The notes under the pieces were generated by a model. It worked only from the letters and a program-made list of their open reading frames with translations, ran no database searches and was not told the origin of the DNA. The position numbers and the translations under genes were made by a program. DNA of 64,000 nt from Heterodera schachtii (Eukaryota; Nematoda; Chromadorea; Rhabditida; Heteroderidae). Positions 35,539 to 52,100 of the stretch are shown piece after piece; position 1 is the first letter of the stretch, and each line of letters starts with the position of its first letter. The stretch lies in assembly GCA_023374025.1 (NCBI GenBank), contig SIJG01000063.1, positions 124,001-188,000 on the forward strand. Direction: 5' to 3'.

Positions 35539-38500
35539 TCATTTGTAAATCAGACAATTGCCACAATTGGGCAGAAATGGGCACTCTTTTAAATTAGTTT
35601 GGCACTTTAAGTGCATTTGGACTAAAAAAACTTGCCGTATAATCCTTGATGGCCAGGCACAGCACATATTTATTGGAGCAAACGTGCAGCACGGCTTTGC
35701 ACAGCACAGTCCCATCACTTTCAATGCTCTCAACATGGCATTTTTGTTCATTTCGTATTTCTTGGATTAGCATCACATCATTAATGCTCATAATCTCTTC
35801 GGATGTGTTGACAACCCCCGTCTCATAAGTGACCACGGGCGTGCCGTACTTTCCATGTTCTGCAAACGCGTATTCAATGCGCAATTCGTGCACTTTGAGA
35901 GAACACTCATTGAACTGTCCTAAAAAAGGAAATGGAATAAACCAAAATTATAAGTGCATTTTGCAAGATGAACCATGTAAAAATACGGAATTGGCCAAAA
36001 ATTAATTAACATTTTTGTACAGTTTAAAGCAGCAGAGGTACCATTTGTCCTTATTTCGAAGATTTGTCCTTCCTTATTTGGAGGGGGAGGAACTTAAAAA
36101 CTTAAAGATCCTTCCTTCTATGAATCGTCCTTATTTCATAGTGCTGTTCGAAAGTCTCGGTCTCGAGAAAAGTCTCGGGTTTTTTGGTCTCGGTCTCGGG
36201 AAGTTTTTGGTCACGAACGGCACTATTATTTCAAGACCAGGTGATGCCGATAGGCGCGCCCGGAGGAAATTGATAATTTTGGACTGATTTTTATTGATAA
36301 TTTTGGAATGATTTTTATTTTGCCGAAAAAATTACTATCCTATTTTTAAGGATTTTTGGGCTCATTCAAAATTTTTGACTTTGTTTATAAAATTAGTGAC
36401 AATTTAAAAGAGTTAATTACTAGGGATCATATTTCATACATATTTTAGCATTTTTTTATACATATTTTATTTACATATTTCGCGATTTTTCTTACATAAA
36501 AATGAATCTCTATTAATTACAAAAGAAAACGAACGAAAATAAAAATGTTTGTGTTGTTGCATTTACTTGTTTTAAATTTATAAAGTGATTATTATAAAAT
36601 ATTACCATATAATTGACTCTTTTTGTTTTTGAATGCGTGTGAACCATTCAATTTCTTGTCAATTTCCACAAAATTTTTTGGCCAAAATTTCTCCGGTGGA
36701 CAATTTCCGTTAAACAAATTGCAGACAAATTCGTACACAAAATCAACACAATTGCGCCCATATTTATCGTAACCATAAAACCACCCGTAATTTTCGTCTT
36801 TAGGCGATCTTGCGAAAAAATTCCGTTGGCTCATCTCCCAAAATAATTCATCCGCTTTTTTTGAGGAGACAAAAAAAGGCATATCAAATGATTGGGCCTT
36901 CACGGCATTGTCCTCATTAGGCTCATTATTGTCTTTAAAATGATTGCTGAAAATTGTTGATATTTTTATATTTTATTTTTGTAACATACAAAAGTCGGCG
37001 ACGCGCCCCAAGGGAAGTGTAGTCATATTCTAAAATTTCGTTTTGGAGAAATGAAAAAAATGGTGCTCTGGTGCATTTCCTAAAAACCACCACCCATGCG
37101 CGTTTCCTAAATCCGCCAGCACGGTAAATTTAAATAAATATAAATTAAGTTTGTTTATTTATGTATACAAAAAATATGTGTACATATTATAATATAATTA
37201 ATAAAGATCGAATATAAATATTTCATCAAAATTTAGTTTTTTTAATTTATAAAATTTTATAGAAGTTTATGTCAATATTTTTATTGTAATATTCCATATT
37301 TCTTTAGCATTATTCATTTAATCAATGTAATTAACCAACCACAATTTATTTTTATTACTATTCAAATGTGTTTTCAGATAGATGGTTTTTCTTGAATAAT
37401 AAAATATATATGTACGTAACAATTATCGATTAATTTTAATGGCAAACAATTAGTGATATCTCGTCTGTCACGTATTTGCTCAAATAATAAAAATATTTGA
37501 TGGCGGATTTAGGAAACGCGTGGCGGATTTAGGAAACGCGCATGGTTAGAAACCCATTTGCCGGATAAAGTAAAAAATTAAGAAGCAAGAAAAAAAGAAT
37601 ATTAGGAAAAATACTCGCCATAGTCTCCAACTGAAACATTAACGTGTTCGATTTCGCCATTTCTGTCATTAGAAGTTCGGATTTTGATTTCGGCATGGAA
37701 TTCGCCGTCAGTGGTCAAATCTTAAAATTTAAAAAAATTATTTTTTAAAATTCACTTGAGAATTTGAAGGCACTTGTGTCGCATTTTGGGGCGCAACAGT
37801 TTCGATTGTAATCGAAGATGGCACTTTCCTTGGCACATTTACTATTAGTAGCATCATCACAATTAAAGCCATTTTCTGGCCCATTTGTTTCATCGACTTC
37901 CTTGTCAAATGCTTTTCGTTTTTTATTTTCTAAATTTAAAAAGTTTATTAGTTTAAATATCATCATTCATCAATATTGTTCAAAATAAATTAGGTAATTT
38001 TGATGACTTTGCATTCTGCAAGCTGCGTGAAGTGAGATTTGTTTTGTGCCGCTTTCTGCAATTAGCGTATAATTTGCAGCGATTGTCCCGTGGTAAACGC
38101 TTTGCCATTTAATTTGGTCTTTGGCCGACAATTTGCCATCGGACGAACAGCAATAAATGTTCTGTGCCAAACTATCCTTTACAGGAATGGTCAAAAAATG
38201 AGTTAATTGATCACTGATTTTTGCCATTTGCCGTTGGACTAATGGCGACAATGGTCGTGGCCCACAATAGGCCAAACTTTCATTTGGAAAGTGCACAGCG
38301 CCTAAAAAGGACAATTAAAAACCCAATAAATAGGCAACCTTCCGGTTCATTGGTCCAGTTTTTTAAATAAAATTCTGGAAATATTTTTCTACGGCTAATT
38401 AAGAATCTGACCATCTTTTCGACCAATTTTGAATCCCGAATCCGAATTCGAACATTTTTTAAAAAATTCAAAATTTTCAATTTCATCAAATATGCCTAAG

Positions 38501-39211
38501 CATTGAGAAGATAATATTCTGAAATATGAGCCAGTTGTCCAGTTATTTGGACGAATTTATGTGGCGACAGTTCAACGGAAAAAAGACACTGGCATCAGTT
38601 GCTAACATATTGAATCATATTTCAGAATATTATCTTGCCAATGCTTAGGCATATTTGATGAAATTGAAAATTTTGAATTAAAAAAGTTCGAATTCGGGTT
38701 CGGGATTAAAAATTAGTCGAAAAGATGGTCAGATTCATACACAGTAGCTCAAATTAGCCCTAGAAAGTGTTTCCAGAATTTTATTAAAAAAACGGGACCA
38801 ATGCACCGAAAGATTGCCCAATAAATTTGTAATGTTTTTTATTAAATTTTAAATTTAAATCCTTACGAATGCATCCCTCCGGCACGGAATCATTTGCAGC
38901 GAATTTCGGCACTGAGAAGTAGCGCTGCTGATAGAAAAGGCCATCAGTGGCAGGCGATGGACGAAAGTTTTGATCGACGGAAATGCAACAAAATTGAACA
39001 GATGGGAACCATTGGAGCCCTTTTGGGCATTCGGAAATGCTTTTTGGATTTAAGCCAATAGGGGGCAAAAAAACTTAAAAAATTCACAAAATTAAAAGAA
39101 TTAAAATTAAAATTTACCAAAGCAATCGAATTGTGATGAGAAAACGCCGTTTTTTTGAAGTGCGAATGCGGCAAAGAGTGAAAGGGATAAAAAATGGAAA
39201 ATATTTTCCAT
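35539..39211 (-). CDS. Secreted cysteine-containing protein, family E copy 3
   Basis: The exons are 39118-39211, 38867-39073, 38008-38301, 37756-37929, 37619-37720, 36990-37029, 36606-36946 and 35539-35919. All junctions keep phase, with a GC donor after exon 5 as in copy 1. In the last exon a run of seven A on the plus strand (near 35624-35630; six in copy 1) shifts the frame: as read, translation ends early at 35594, and with one base fewer it continues to 35539 and gives about 543 residues. The signal peptide and the QFCC, YCC, NCCAPKC and CNLFNGNCPP motifs are conserved. Exon 3 ends differently from copy 1 (RMQ before the splice). Function is not recognised; probable secreted paralogue. 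Confidence 0.75.
36143..36224. mobile_element. Short foldback element filled with 'gtctcg'
   Basis: The inverted ends are ATAGTGCTGTTCG and CGAACGGCACTAT, with tctcggtctcg words inside. It lies in the last intron of family E copy 3 and is a relative of 9384-9479. Confidence 0.7.
37085..37560. mobile_element. Inverted-repeat insertion in intron 5 of copy 3
   Basis: The left end has 'catgcgcgtttcctaaatcc' and 'gccagcacgg'; the right end has two tandem copies of 'tggcggatttaggaaacgcg'. Copies 1 and 2 lack it. The interior is AT-rich and non-coding. Confidence 0.75.
38331..38818. mobile_element. Foldback DNA element (copy 3 intron 2)
   Basis: Nearly identical to 31188-31673, at the same intron position and with the same flanking CAATAAAT. 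Copies 2 and 3 therefore inherited one insertion event. Confidence 0.8.
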
Positions 39212-41824
39212 TTAAATTTTTATCAGCTTTAAATTGCAATTTTTTTTCAAATAATAGCGATTTTTACATAATTACATTATTTTACAATATTTAATATTAA
39301 TTTAATATGTATATGTATTATTTTATGCACATTATGCCTACACAATTTTTTCCATGTTTTATGAGAAGAATTTAAAATTAATCACGAAAATCAATGTAAA
39401 ATAAATATTATTTATATTTAAGAATCTTTTATACAAGAATGTAAGTAAATCTGACAAACAATGAAGTTAAAGATATTTTATTTGAATTTTCAAAATTTTC
39501 TCTCAGGCGGCGCTGAAAATGTTACATTTTTTAAAAAATATTCAAAATGAAAATTTTGAAAAATTGCAATTTCCAAAATTGCCTATGCCTTTCATTATAA
39601 ATCCATCATCTTAAGCATTTCTTTCCGACTAAATATGTATTGTCTGAATTTGAGGTTTTGTGGTTGCGGCTTTTTAAAAAATAAATCAAATTTTTAAAAT
39701 TTTGCTATAATAGAGAACACTTATCTGTTAGCTTAGAGCTATTGAATAAAGAGTTTTTGGCAATTTTTTCTTCCTGACGACAAAATAATAGTGTAAAGTT
39801 CTGCCCCAACAACATCCAACTTCACAAAAATCCAAGTAACAGATTGTTCACCTTAAGAAGCTTTTTTTAATACAAAATATTTATATAATAATAATAATAA
39901 TAAATACAATTATTTAAAATGGTGATTGAGTGATTGATTATCAATAATGATTATGCAAATCTATTTTTTACAAATAATGATGTGATATTGAAGTGATAAT
40001 CTGATCAGTCTAATTAATAAATCTATTTTTACTTAATATAATTTTTTATTATTGTTTTATTAAATAAATTATGCATTTTTTTACACTTTTAAAAATTGGG
40101 ATGCATGAATTGGTCAAATTGGGGAAACTTTTTTTGGACATCGGAAATGAACTGATGTTGATGTACAATAGCACTGAAAAGCCCATAAAATGCAACAAAA
40201 ATCTGGGGCCTGATTCACAATCAGTTGGATGTAAAACTTAATATACTTTATCTAAGAAAAACAAAACGCATTAACTTTTGCTTCCAACTGTATTAATTGA
40301 CTAAAATTATTTTAATACAATTATTCTTGTCTTAAATGATTTCACAATTAAATGGATTATTTTCTTACAAATTTCGCTTTTTAAATTCCGCCAGAGTAGA
40401 AAAAAAAATGTAAAACATATAAATTCATAAGTTGGCCTCAGTTTCAACCAAATTAATAATTTGATGGTATCTATCATTCAATAGTTCAATTAATATAAAA
40501 AAATTTTTAATTATCCAAAAGTTATGGTCATAAATTTTCAATAAGTCTTGAGTCAGAAATTTTTGTTCATAATTTTTTTGAATTCCCACTTCATTAATTC
40601 CACTGGTGTGCATAAGCCTAAATTTATCTGGCCCAAGAAGGTCTCGGTTCAAGCTTTCGTTAGCTTAACTCTCGATCAGAGACGGGCGAGACTTCGTGCA
40701 GGAAAGTGGCTAAAACTTCAGTCTTTCTATAATTAATCAATCCCCATAATGTAGAAAAATTTTTTTTTCATTTTATTTTATAAAATATTCCTTAAAAAAA
40801 TGCGATCTAAAAATCCAAAAAAAAAAATTTTTTTTTTTTTGAACAAAATCTGTTAACAAATTACAATTGAATTCCTCTGGCATCATCGGCCCCCTCCATC
40901 TACAAAAATATTTTGGAAAAATACGTGACAGAAAATTTTTTTTGAAAATTGTTTACAGATCTCACCGAAAAAAATCCCATCTCCTGTCTCGTGTCTCCTC
41001 GTTTCTTTGTTTTATTTTCCTTTTCGCAACATCCCCTGCAGCCATTTGGCATTTGCCATAAATCCCATTTTTAGGGGTGTCGGCCGGGTCGAAATCTCGA
41101 GATGGGTCGGGATCTATTTATGCACATAGAACATGGTCATTGAAACCTTTAATATTTTTAAAGTAATCAATAAGCGATTTAAAAATAAATTTTTTGTTTA
41201 TAAACAAACGTCAATAATCTCTGATCACCAATTAACCATTGAACCGTTAATCAACGCCCAGCAGCAGCAGTCAAAAGTACATATTTTGACAACGAACAAT
41301 AATTAAAGGTAATTAACTTTTATGACAAACATCGAAAGATAATGTCAAAATATATATATAAATGAAACCTTTTTTAGACTAAAATTTTAAAAAGCTTTTT
41401 CAAAGGATAGAGTCTTTAATAAGCAAAAAGTTCTGCCCTTGTCCTGCAAAATTGGAACAGGATTTTTTCTTACAATTTTTATTTGGTAATAATATCATTA
41501 TAACTTTTTAAATGTATTTGGCAAATATTTCCCATATTAGTTTTTTGCATCTTTAAGAAATTTAACTAAACCTGCATACCATTCCTTTGGAAATATTCAA
41601 AGTATTTACTCATAAATCCTCAAAATGATAATTAATGGTAAATAATCTTTTTCTTCAAGTGCAAAATTTCAATTTTCCGCTCGTGGCGCCTATCGCACCA
41701 CCGAAACTTTCCAATATCTTTGAAAAATTAAAATCTGAATCTAAAAGGTGGAAGCAATTTTTTATTCAGCATTCACTTAAGCAATAAAATAAAATCACCA
41801 AATAATCATTCAATTCACAAAACA
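39212..41824. other. Intergenic region without a supported gene
   Basis: AT-rich. Unit similarity to copies 1 and 2 stops near 39235. A Tc1-type remnant ('cacaatcagttggatg ... ttccaactgta') lies at 40210-40295. A stretch of better coding composition at 40600-40735 ('ctcgatcagagacgggcg') has no gene structure. A partial GC-rich palindrome is at 41683-41700. The last 100 bp are the likely promoter of the dehydrogenase. Confidence 0.45.
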
Positions 41825-44929
<3,105 letters not shown>

Positions 44930-45409
44930 AAAATGAAAAATAAGGAAATGGATGAATGAACACAAAGTGTTTTTCTTTAATCGAATTTTCGATCATTCGT
45001 TTCATTGCTTTTAATGGATTTACCGACACAAATTACACAAATCCATTGGATTCTTTTAAATTATTTTTTAGTAATATTTTTTTCCCATTTTCCGATTATT
45101 ATTAATAATAATATTAGTCAACAGATAAACATTATTTGCCAATTCATTCTTAATCAATACAGTTACATCATTTGGCCATTTGTTTTTAACAAAAGAAAAA
45201 AAAAACAGTTTTTGGGCCTTCATTAAAACATTAATAATTCGTATAAAATTAATTTAAAAATGTTCATTTAAATTTTTTTTAATAATAATAAATATATCCA
45301 TTATTAATTAATTGACTCATATTCTAATGCAATTTTTAAAGTTTTATGATATTTTTCCTCTTAATATAACTTGAATTTTTGTTTTCATTTTTTCTTATTG
45401 AAATATTTA
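44930..45409. other. 3' flank of the dehydrogenase gene
   Basis: AT-rich non-coding DNA with several AATAAA-like signals. No gene is seen. Confidence 0.5.
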
Positions 45410-46154
45410 TTTTGTGGGGCGAGACGGAGGCGGAGAAAATCAGTCTGACGAGCGCCACAGGTGGTTGATTGAGGTGGCCCGAAATGCCCCCGCCAATCAA
45501 TCAATAAATCAATCAATCAACCGCCTGCGGATCGATCACGCGCGGACTTCTTCCGGAGGCCGGAGTCTTGCCCCACCTATTGCCTATCCGCAGCAGTCAA
45601 GTGTTAGCTCAATAGGCAAAATTCTCGAATTTTGATTTGAACGCTTCTAAATCACTCAGATGGCATCGTCAGTTTCACTTTCACTGATTTTCAGTAATTT
45701 CATGTATAACTTTTTTGGTAATTATCCAACAAAAACCTTTATGTGTGATTTTGAGTGTCATATTCGAACAATTTTTTGTGCATTTTGGAATTATTATCTT
45801 TTTTAAATGAATTATACATAATTTATATAAATTTAAATTATTATAATTTATTTTTTCTTAAACATTTCATTTTGCTTATTGATTATCCATCCCTTATTTA
45901 AAATTTATAATTCTATGAATATAATTTTTTTTTTTACATTCTAATATTCTATAAATTTTTTTTCGACATTTCTCATTGTTTGCTATGATCATGCTTTTTT
46001 TTCTCTCTTTTTTTTGCGTTGGCCAATTCCCCCCGATTCCCTCCACCCATTTTCATGTTTCATTTTAGTAACATGCCTTTTTTAAATAATTCTTTTAGTT
46101 TTGCTCTTTTGCATTTTCTTAAATTTATTTTCATTTTAGGCAAAAGAAAAAAAA
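45410..46154 (+). promoter_or_regulatory. Upstream block shared with the Ig-like gene (copy 2)
   Basis: Homologous to 6895-7310, with the same ordered phrases and some extra sequence at 45530-45780 (including a tandem 'caatcaataaat'). It ends at the start codon of the kinase-like gene. Confidence 0.6.
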
Positions 46155-49100
46155 ATGAATTTTTATTTTATTTTTTCTCTTGTGATTTTTTCCACCTTTT
46201 TTTGTCAGCTGCTGATTGTGGGGGCAGCACCACCAACAGGTAATTCTGAAGTTTGAAGGTGATTTTAAAATATGTATTTAAATCACATTGATTTAATTAA
46301 AATCACGGCATTGCAAAATGCCTTTTTCTTTGCTGCAAATAAATTTGCGTGGCATTAATTGTTACAAGTCAGGGCTTGCAAGTTTCTTTCTGAAAATAAG
46401 AAAAAAGAAGTCTTGGATCTGAAATTTTGATTTGACTCAAAAATAATGAAGGATTCCTAGAAATAAAGAGACTTGTTGTTAGCCAAGTCCGTAACCAAAC
46501 AAAATGTTCTTTTTTTTTTTTGCTCTTCCGGCCCAAAAATTTTTTGTAAATTGTAATTGTCTTAAATTTTGGCCCCGTGGGAAAAAATGGAAATTTTTAG
46601 ACATTTTCACTAAATTCTGACCATTTTGAGAATCTTGGCTAAAATATAAGAAAATTGGGCACCAGGCGGTCCTAGAGGAAAAATTTAGGACCAAATTTGT
46701 TAAGAAAAATATGTAGTTAAATTTTAACGAAATTATTACCCATTTTTCTGGGTTAAATTTTTCATTTTCGGGGGTGGGCAACTGTCCCCCGACCCTTGCC
46801 CCCATAGTTACCTGGCCTATTGTAGCCCAGCATTAAGCAAACAAAATTAAGAGAAAAGTGGTGGCCAATGCGATGATACAAATGGCATGGAACCATTTGA
46901 GTACATTCCGGCACTTTGGAGGGAGGAAAAGGGGAAGGGAAAAACGGAAGAAAAGGAAAAAATGGAAGAAAAGGAAAAAATGGAAGAAAAGGAAGAAAAG
47001 AGAAAAATGGAAGGAAACAAAAAAGGAAAAGAAGTGAAAAATGGAAGTGGAAAAAATGTCATGCCAATAAAAGTAGAGAGCCCATGTCCAATCATAAGAA
47101 ACATTGACAAATTCAAAGAGAGTGGAAGCCCAGGAAGCCCATTAAAAAATGGATGAAAGAGTATGGAAGTCCGAAAAGGATATACAAACATTTTGAGGAA
47201 AAGGCGAAACAGAAACAGGAAGAAAAAGAAGAGGAAGAAAGGAGAGAGGAGGAAGAGAAGCAAAGAGCGCAGAGAGAGAGGGAGGAACGAGAGCAGAGAA
47301 AGGAGCGAATTTTGAAGGCGAAAGTGCCATTCGGCGAAGGAGGCTACGGCAAGGTAAAAGGAGGAGAAGCGGCTAATTTGCTCCTAAAACGAAAAAGGCC
47401 TCTGCTGAAGGCAGCAGCAATCGGATTTTGATTGCGCGCAACCCGCAATTGCGGCATCTTAAAAAACCGGCAATATTCGGGTTCGATCTCGAAAGTTATC
47501 GAGATTATCGGATATTCCTGGTTTTGAATTTCGGTTTTGAAATTTTTGAATTTAGTGTTGAGTTTTGGGTTTGGGTAGTTTTTAGTTTAGCATTTCCCAT
47601 ATTAATGGCATCATTTAATAATTAAAACACTAATTAAAAATCGAGAAAATAGTTTTAAAAAAAAATCAAAAAAGTCTTCGCGGCTCCCCCCGACCCTTCC
47701 CGAAGCCAACGGTGTGCTGCTTGCTGGCCAACACCTCGTCTTTGCGTTATTACAATATTATAAATAATTTTTCAATTTTTCCCTTAGATTTTCCTTGCCT
47801 TCACTGGAAATAATGTGAAAAAACTGCCCAAAAATAAATGTGTGGTGGTGAAAATTTGTTCTCTCAATTCTGAAAACAATATAAAAGTGATGGAAAATTT
47901 GCAAAAGCATGTGGAGAAGAGCAAACGGAAGCGAATCGTCGAAATGATTGATTAGTGAGGAAATTGAAAACAATTAAATAAAATATTAAAAACATTAATT
48001 AGGCTTTAAGTTGAGCCTTTTAAACAGGATAGCCAATCTGCCGATTTATTACTAGGTTATAAATATATGAATTAACATCATATTTCACCAATTTGGTGTT
48101 TTTAGTCCATTTTTGGCCACTTTTGGCAAATTTTCACAATAAAAATGCAAAAAAGGTGAAAAATACACCCCTAAAGATCGAATTTTTTGGAAATTTTTAA
48201 AAAATTACACCCCCAAAAAGAGAATCTTTTTTGAATTTCGGAAATTTTTTTCGGTATTTTGTTCTTTTCCGAAAGTTTTCGCTGACAATAGAATGAGATT
48301 ATTAAAAAAATTTTGAGATGTATTTTGTTTGCAATTGTGAAGCTAGAATTTAACAAAAAGTGGCATTTTTAAGGTTAAATCCATTTTTTGGCAATTTTTT
48401 TTTAAGTCGGTTTTAGCAAATATTGAATACCTTTTTTAAGAATTTTTGAGGTTTAAAATAAATATTTTGTCAGTTTTTAGTCCATTTGGCCATTTTTGAT
48501 CTTTTTAGTCTGTATATTTCGGGCTTTTTTAGTCCATATTTTATGTCCATATTTGGCGTTTTTTAGTACACAATGCTGGTCAATGAAGCTTTTTTTATTA
48601 GCAAAATTTTTTGTCGCTCTAATGTTGATTTTGAAAATTTTCAATTGGCAACCCTGCTTTTAAATACGTGTATTGTATAAATCGTAGTGCGACATTTGCG
48701 GACCGACATTTGCGTGATCACTCTTTCTGGATTGAATTGTCTAAAAAACAAAAAATAAATTGGTTAATCAAAATTGAATTTTTATAATATGCTTATATGA
48801 GTTACGCAATTGAAGCGAATGAAATCTGAAAAATTCATATAAACTTTTACCAAATTTTCGTTTTTCAACTCATTTGGGGGCTAAAATTTACTCACTGCAT
48901 ATCACCATTAAGGAGTGATCTGCTGAAAGTCTATAGTTTTGGAACGGCAAATTTTGGACCTAAAATATAAAAAAATAGTTTTATTGTTAATTTAATTCTG
49001 AGGTATGACTGATAAAAATTCAAGCTGGGTTAGCCCAAGTGTAGTAAGTGAAACACGAATATATTTCTGGATTTTGAACAGTTTACAAATACAGCGATGT

Positions 49101-52100
49101 TTTTATCAAAATGAACCTTTAATAATATATTGGTCATAAAGGTGCTAGGTCGAACCGAAAATGGTCTCAGTAGGGGCGAACCGAAAATAGTCTCAGTGTC
49201 AATAAAACTTTTAAATGTAATTATTTTAAAGCAATTTTTAATTTGAATATTAATTTTCAATTTAAAATTTAAAAAACAATAATCTAATTTCGAGGTTCAA
49301 CTTTTTTTCAATGTTTTTTCTTAAAATATTCTACTCAAAATAAATGCTAGATTTTGTTCCATGAATAAAGCACAATAAGTAAGCTTACTTGCCACTTCAT
49401 TTGTGGCTTCAAGATTTGAAATTAAAATTTTCGTTCGATTTAATTTTTTTTTTGATCGGGAGTGAGAAAGTTTTTATTTTAATTTATTTTTTAAATAATT
49501 GTCTAATTAAAATTTATTATTTTTCGTGACCGAATTAAATTGTTTAATTAAATTTAAATATTTTATTGACACTGAGACCATTTTCGGTTCGCCCACACTG
49601 AGACTATTTTCGGTTCGTCTCACCACGGGTCATAAAATTCAATCTAGTTAAGGATATTTCTTCCCTTCAAGAAAATAAAAAATAAAAAAAAGGTATGCCA
49701 AAGTAGATTTTTCTCCAATTGAGACAGATAGCCTCGAACAAGCCTACTTACATATCAGCTTATCGTCATTAATTTCAATTTTGGGAGTTTATAAATTAAA
49801 TGAAAATAGATTCTAATTTTTTTCTTTCTTTTTTTTGACATTTCGGTCGCAAATGTCGAAATTTCGGTCAAAAGTTAGTCCGCAAATGTCGGTCCGCAAA
49901 TGTCGGCTAATAACCGTATAAATATGTAATTTTAGTGGAGAAATTGATTCTTTTGATAAAAAGCAAGTGATTGTGATGGAAAGGGGAGGAGAAAGTCTGG
50001 CAAATAAACTGAAAAGTTTGAAAAAGATTGACGCCAAAACGTTGGCAAAATTTGGCTTGGACATGGCATTGGCACTCAGAGATTTCCATCAATGTGAAAA
50101 TTCAAATTTAAATTAATCAGAAGCATTGGTTAATTTCTAATTATTTTAACAAAATTTCAGTCGCAATTCATTTGGACTTCAAACCCGACAATTTGGTCTA
50201 TTTCACAGACGAAGCAAGCGGTCAAAAGATTTTGAAGTTGATCGACTTTGACGGGTCCCATTGGATTGATCCCACAAAAGACGGAGAGCACGCTGATCAG
50301 ACGGAAGAGGTCGAATTTGGCGAAGTCACTCCGATCAGATACAAAAGCCCGGAACAATTCCGAGAGGAAAAAGTATGTATTTAAAAAAGATAAGCTAGTG
50401 AATAAAGGTTTATTGGAGAGCTGAGAAAGGGCAGAGGATTCGGTAAGAGCATTAGCCAAAACAAAATGATCAAAGCAACGAAATTTTAATTCTTTTTTTC
50501 AACCGGGTTTTTTCGAGTTTTTAGAAAAATTTGACAAAAAATGGACTATCGGATAATACCAAGAATATGTTGGTTAATTTTTGGCAAAATTTAGAATAAT
50601 TTTTTTTTTGTCAATTTCATTTATATAAATGATTATTATTATTCATTTACCGGATTATGGAATCATACAAAAAACCTTCCTTCATACTTTACCAAAAAGT
50701 TTTCCCAATTCTTTAATTATTTATTTTATTTATTTAAATAAATTTCAACTTTTAAGCTTCTCTCGAGGAAGACCGACATTTGGTCATTTGGTGTTTCACT
50801 ATACGAAATAATGCTTTTATCCAAGCCAAAAGTATGTTAAATAATTTTTTTTCATATTGCATCAATTTTCTAATTTCGTTGCAAATCGTTTCCTAAAAAT
50901 TTCCATCTTTGTAATGGGAATCCGCCGGGAAATGGGAAAAAATTTTTTTATAATTGATTTTTTTTTAATTTTTACTTTAATTATTTCAAGTGAAATATTA
51001 TTATAATTTAAACAGATCTAAAATTTGTCCATGTAAATGATTGAGTATTTTTTTTATTTAATGGAAAAAAAATTTAATAAATTGAATTTTCTGATTTTAT
51101 TAGTTTAAAAAAATAAGTCGGTACTCTTTTCAAGTGTACCGGTAAAAATAGGGAACTTTCTGTGTCTCAAAATTTCTGTTAATTTTTTAATAATTTCAAT
51201 AATTTTCGTTAAAACTACACATCTATTATTTTAAAATTCCAAAAGATTCGATGCCGAAAATCTTTTTTGAGGATTTTTCTATGTTTTTAATAAATTTACT
51301 ATCCTACATTTTTTGCTTTTAAATCGCTTTTTTGTGGCGCGGTTTTTCCAAAAAACTTTTTGGGAAATTGGAGGGGGCGGGGGGGGGGGGGGGGGGGACC
51401 GGCGGGTACCATCGCTAATTGGTACTATTACCAAAGATTTAAATTGCATGGCTTACTGTAAAAAATTCTCTGTTAAGGCTATATTGCATAAAATTCTGCA
51501 AAATGTTCTGAGTTTATATCGCGGTTTTACGATTATAATGGACGAAGAAAGAATCGGAAAGCAAATTGTGTATGACGAGCACTGGTTGCGAGAGTACACA
51601 CATACGATTAAGGATGTTTTGTTATTTTGGGACGAATATCCGAGGCAAATGCGATTAATTACGGTATGCTCTTAACAAATCAATGTTTTTTATGGCTCTA
51701 AATCAGGGCTCCCAAGTGTACTTTTTTTTTCTAAGATTTGTCCTTTTTTTGAGGGCCCGGATCTTAGAAGGCTAAAATGTCCTTTTTTTCTAAGATTTGT
51801 CCTTTTTTTGAGGGCCCGGATCTTAGAAGGCTAAAATGTCCTTTTTTCTAAGATTTGTCCTTTTTTTGAGGGCCCGGATCTTAGAAGGCTAAAAGGTCCC
51901 TTTTTCTAAGATTTGTCCTTTTTTGAGGGCACGGATCTTAGAAGGCTAAAATATCCTTTTTTTGAGGGCCCGGATCTTAAAAGGCTAAAATGTCCTTTTT
52001 TCTCAGATTTGTCCTTATTTTGGCACGAGCTCCTTATTTTGTGCTTATTCTTGGATTTGAAAACAAAACATGCAAAATTTGAGTGCCCAGTTTTGAGTTT

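Noticed and set aside
40600..40740. Possible tRNA gene or exon ('ggtctcggttcaagc', 'ctcgatcagagacggg')
   Set aside because: No cloverleaf can be folded by eye and no splice-bounded frame exists.
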